From contig PMBX01000252.1 of the NCBI GenBank assembly GCA_003153915.1, positions 1 to 7,555 on the forward strand: a stretch of 7,555 bases of DNA. The letters run 5' to 3'. Every line of letters begins with the position of its first letter. Position 1 is the first letter of the stretch. Positions 5,765-7,555 of this stretch are shown here, in pieces. Source of the DNA: Phycisphaerales bacterium (GTDB lineage Bacteria > Planctomycetota > Phycisphaerae > SM23-33). A model generated the notes under the pieces. The model searched no databases and was not told the origin of the DNA. It saw nothing but the letters and a program-made list of their open reading frames with translations. Both the position numbers and the translations under genes were made by a program.

Positions 5765-7201
5765 ATGTTCCAATTGGACGACAATATCGTTGCCGTATCC
5801 AGCCCCGCGGGCGTATCGGCGCGCGCCATCGTCCGGCTAAGCGGTCCCGATGCCCTGAAACTCGCCGATAGCGTGTTCCTCGGCGCCTCCGGTCCGTTGA
5901 GCGCCTCCAGTGGATTCCGCTGCTTCGACGGACGGGCCGTCATCACGGTTGGTGGCATCGAGTTGCCCGCCAGGGCCTATGTCTTCCGTGCCCCTCGCAG
6001 CTACACCCGCCAGGACGTGGTGGAGTTCCACATTCCCGGTTCGCCCACGGCAGCGACGGCGATGGTCTCCGCACTGCTTTCGGCCGGGGCCAGGGAGGCC
6101 CAAGGCGGCGAGTTCACCGCGCGGGCGTTTTTCTCAGGCCGCATCGACCTTTCGGCGGCCGAGGCGGTGGCAGACATGATCGACGCGGCGGACCAGGTCC
6201 GCCTTCGCTCCGCCTCCGCCGCGCTGGGCGGGTGGTTGGGGCGGCTTTGCCGACGCGCCGCGGTAACACTGACCGATGCCCTGGCGACCGTGGAGGCCTC
6301 CATCGACCTGGCTGAGGAGAATATCGCCCTGGAACCCCCAGGCCGGCTTGCCCGCCGGCTGGATTGCGTTGCGCGGCGCCTGCTCCGCCAGGCCCAGCGG
6401 GCGGGAGAACTTCCCGAAACCGCCGACCGTCCGCGCGTCGTCATCGCCGGCAGGCCCAACGTGGGTAAAAGCTCGCTGCTGAATGTCCTGAGCGGGACGG
6501 ATCGCGCGATCGTCTCGGCGGTGGCGGGCACCACCCGCGACGTGCTGACGGCAGCGATATCCTTTCCCAATGGGTCAACCGCGATCCTCCAGGACGCCGC
6601 CGGGTTGGCCTCGCCCAACGATCCGCTGGCGGCAGCGGCCGATCAGGCCGCCCGCGCCGCCGTCGCTGTCGCCGACGTGATCGTCTTCGTCGTTGACCTG
6701 TCAGCGGCGGATTTCCAGACCGATGTGGAATTCCTGCGGCAGGCCCGCCGGGCCAACCACCGCTGCCCCTGCCTGGTGGTGGGCAACAAGGCCGACCTGC
6801 TGGACAGCCAAGCCGCCGCTGCTGCCCTGGCCGGGTTATCGAGTTTATTGGAAACAGCCGGCATCGGTAGCCCACGTCAACCCCTGATCGTCTCTGCCAC
6901 GGTGGGGGGCGGATTGGACGACCTGCGGCGGGCCATCGCCGATTGCCTGCATCGCTCGACCGACAGGCCCGGCGTGGCGATGGGCCTCCACCAGCGACAG
7001 CGGCGTTGCTTGCAAGCCGCCGCGTCGGCGGCCCGGCGCGCGGCGGAGCTACTTGCCCCGGCGGGCGATATCTCCGACGTAGCCGAATTGGCGGCAGTGG
7101 AATTGCGAGCGGCGATGGACGAACTGGGGCACATCAGCGGACAAGTCGTCACGGAAGACGTGCTGGGACGGATTTTCTCGCGATTCTGCGTCGGCAAATA
7201 A
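5765..7201 (+). CDS. mnmE: tRNA-modification GTPase MnmE (divergent switch II)
   Basis: MnmE, with MnmG, installs the (carboxymethyl)aminomethyl group on the wobble uridine U34 of certain tRNAs, using a folate donor and GTP. The protein has 478 residues, slightly longer than E. coli's 454. The N-terminal folate-type domain covers about 1-125 (NIVAVSSPAGVSARAIVRLSG, with GEFTARAFFSGRIDLSAAEA at its end), and a helical domain follows. The inserted G domain has G1 GRPNVGKSS (229-237), G2 GTTRD (255-259), G3 DAAG (277-280, usually DTAG), G4 NKAD (341-344) and SAT at 377-379. The C-terminus keeps FCVGK with C475. Switch II is unusual: alanine 289 occupies the place of E. coli Glu282. ATG 5765 is the only possible start, because an in-frame TAG lies at 5750; no clear ribosome binding site precedes it. 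mnmG is not in the window. Confidence 0.93.
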   Translation: MFQLDDNIVAVSSPAGVSARAIVRLSGPDALKLADSVFLGASGPLSASSGFRCFDGRAVITVGGIELPARAYVFRAPRSYTRQDVVEFHIPGSPTAATAMVSALLSAGAREAQGGEFTARAFFSGRIDLSAAEAVADMIDAADQVRLRSASAALGGWLGRLCRRAAVTLTDALATVEASIDLAEENIALEPPGRLARRLDCVARRLLRQAQRAGELPETADRPRVVIAGRPNVGKSSLLNVLSGTDRAIVSAVAGTTRDVLTAAISFPNGSTAILQDAAGLASPNDPLAAAADQAARAAVAVADVIVFVVDLSAADFQTDVEFLRQARRANHRCPCLVVGNKADLLDSQAAAAALAGLSSLLETAGIGSPRQPLIVSATVGGGLDDLRRAIADCLHRSTDRPGVAMGLHQRQRRCLQAAASAARRAAELLAPAGDISDVAELAAVELRAAMDELGHISGQVVTEDVLGRIFSRFCVGK

Positions 7202-7204
7202 TCG

Positions 7205-7555
7205 CTATCGCCCCGCAAGGGCCAGCAATTTCTGCACCCCGCCGTAGCACATGTGCGCCCCGGCCAAGGTCAGCAACACATATACCACTGCCGTAAAATG
7301 CCGTTCCACGACGCGGTTGTGCAAAAACAGGCCCAGAAACGTCCCGACGATGACTGCCGGCAACAGCGCCAGGGAAGCCCCGGCGGTCTTGAGGTTGATT
7401 AACCCCAGGGCGAAATAGGGAATGAGCTTGGCCTGGTTGAAAACCGTGTAGTACAGCACGGTGCTGGCGACGAAGGTTCCCTTGGGCATCCGCTGCGGCA
7501 GCAGGTACATGGTGGTGATCGGCCCGGAGGCATGGGCCAGGGTGGAGGCCACCCC
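7205..7555 (-). CDS. TauE/SafE-type membrane permease, C-terminal 116 residues, cut by window edge
   Basis: This is the C-terminal part of a predicted inner-membrane transporter of the TauE/SafE (DUF81) family, whose characterised members are linked to export or uptake of sulfur-containing anions; the substrate here is unknown. The visible text begins STLAHASGPITTMYLLPQ, matching the second-half signature of the family. About four hydrophobic segments follow: around the start, around STVLYYTVFNQAKLIPYFAL, around SLALLPAVIVGTFLGLFL, and around AVVYVLLTLAGAHMCYGG. Family members are usually about 250 residues, so less than half is seen. The GTG at 7552 is internal: the frame is open to the edge and the sequence aligns mid-protein. 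The stop is TAG. It converges with mnmE, with 3 bases between the stop codons. Confidence 0.8.
   Translation of the reverse strand, partial: GVASTLAHASGPITTMYLLPQRMPKGTFVASTVLYYTVFNQAKLIPYFALGLINLKTAGASLALLPAVIVGTFLGLFLHNRVVERHFTAVVYVLLTLAGAHMCYGGVQKLLALAGR

Noticed and set aside
7550..7552. GTG as start of the membrane permease gene
   Set aside because: The frame is open through the window edge and the sequence aligns to the middle of the family, so this codon is an internal valine.

Overview
The window looks like ordinary chromosomal housekeeping DNA from a GC-rich bacterium. The best guess is a planctomycete, possibly Phycisphaerae-like. That rests on the style of the DnaG zinc-finger region, a Gfo/Idh/MocA oxidoreductase of a planctomycete/Verrucomicrobia-like type, and the gene order. 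It is inference by pattern memory, not a search result. I see no transposase, phage gene, tRNA, rRNA, CRISPR array or other mobile signature. Gene density is high; the largest gap without a gene is the 244-base divergent region at 4224-4467.

Left block, minus strand, read from right to left: a coiled-coil C4 zinc-ribbon protein (4223-3471), a short RNase HI (3424-3014), DNA primase dnaG (about 2920-1148) and the main sigma factor rpoD (1034 to the left edge, cut off in region 2). This is a version of the macromolecular synthesis operon. The usual rpsU position is empty, and a zinc-ribbon/RNase H pair stands in front of dnaG. The gaps are 46, 93 and 113 bases, so read-through is likely. rpoD also has a good sigma70-type promoter of its own in the dnaG-rpoD gap. 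The grouping places primer synthesis (DnaG), RNA removal from RNA:DNA hybrids (RNase HI) and the housekeeping sigma factor under partly shared control. Both rnhA and dnaG appear to start with TTG.

Right block, plus strand: a divergent region with a promoter for each direction, then a Gfo/Idh/MocA family oxidoreductase (4468-5697) and, 67 bases later, the tRNA-modification GTPase mnmE (5765-7201). MnmE keeps its P-loop, its NKAD motif and the C-terminal C-x-GK. Its switch II is strongly altered, with alanine where the E. coli catalytic Glu282 would be. Tail to tail with mnmE, only 3 bases away, is the C-terminal part of a TauE/SafE-type membrane permease (7205 to the right edge).

No previously undescribed system is evident. 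The points most worth checking are the altered MnmE switch II, the zinc-ribbon/RNase H/primase/sigma linkage, a leader hairpin touching the rpoD ribosome binding site, and the dnaG start site.
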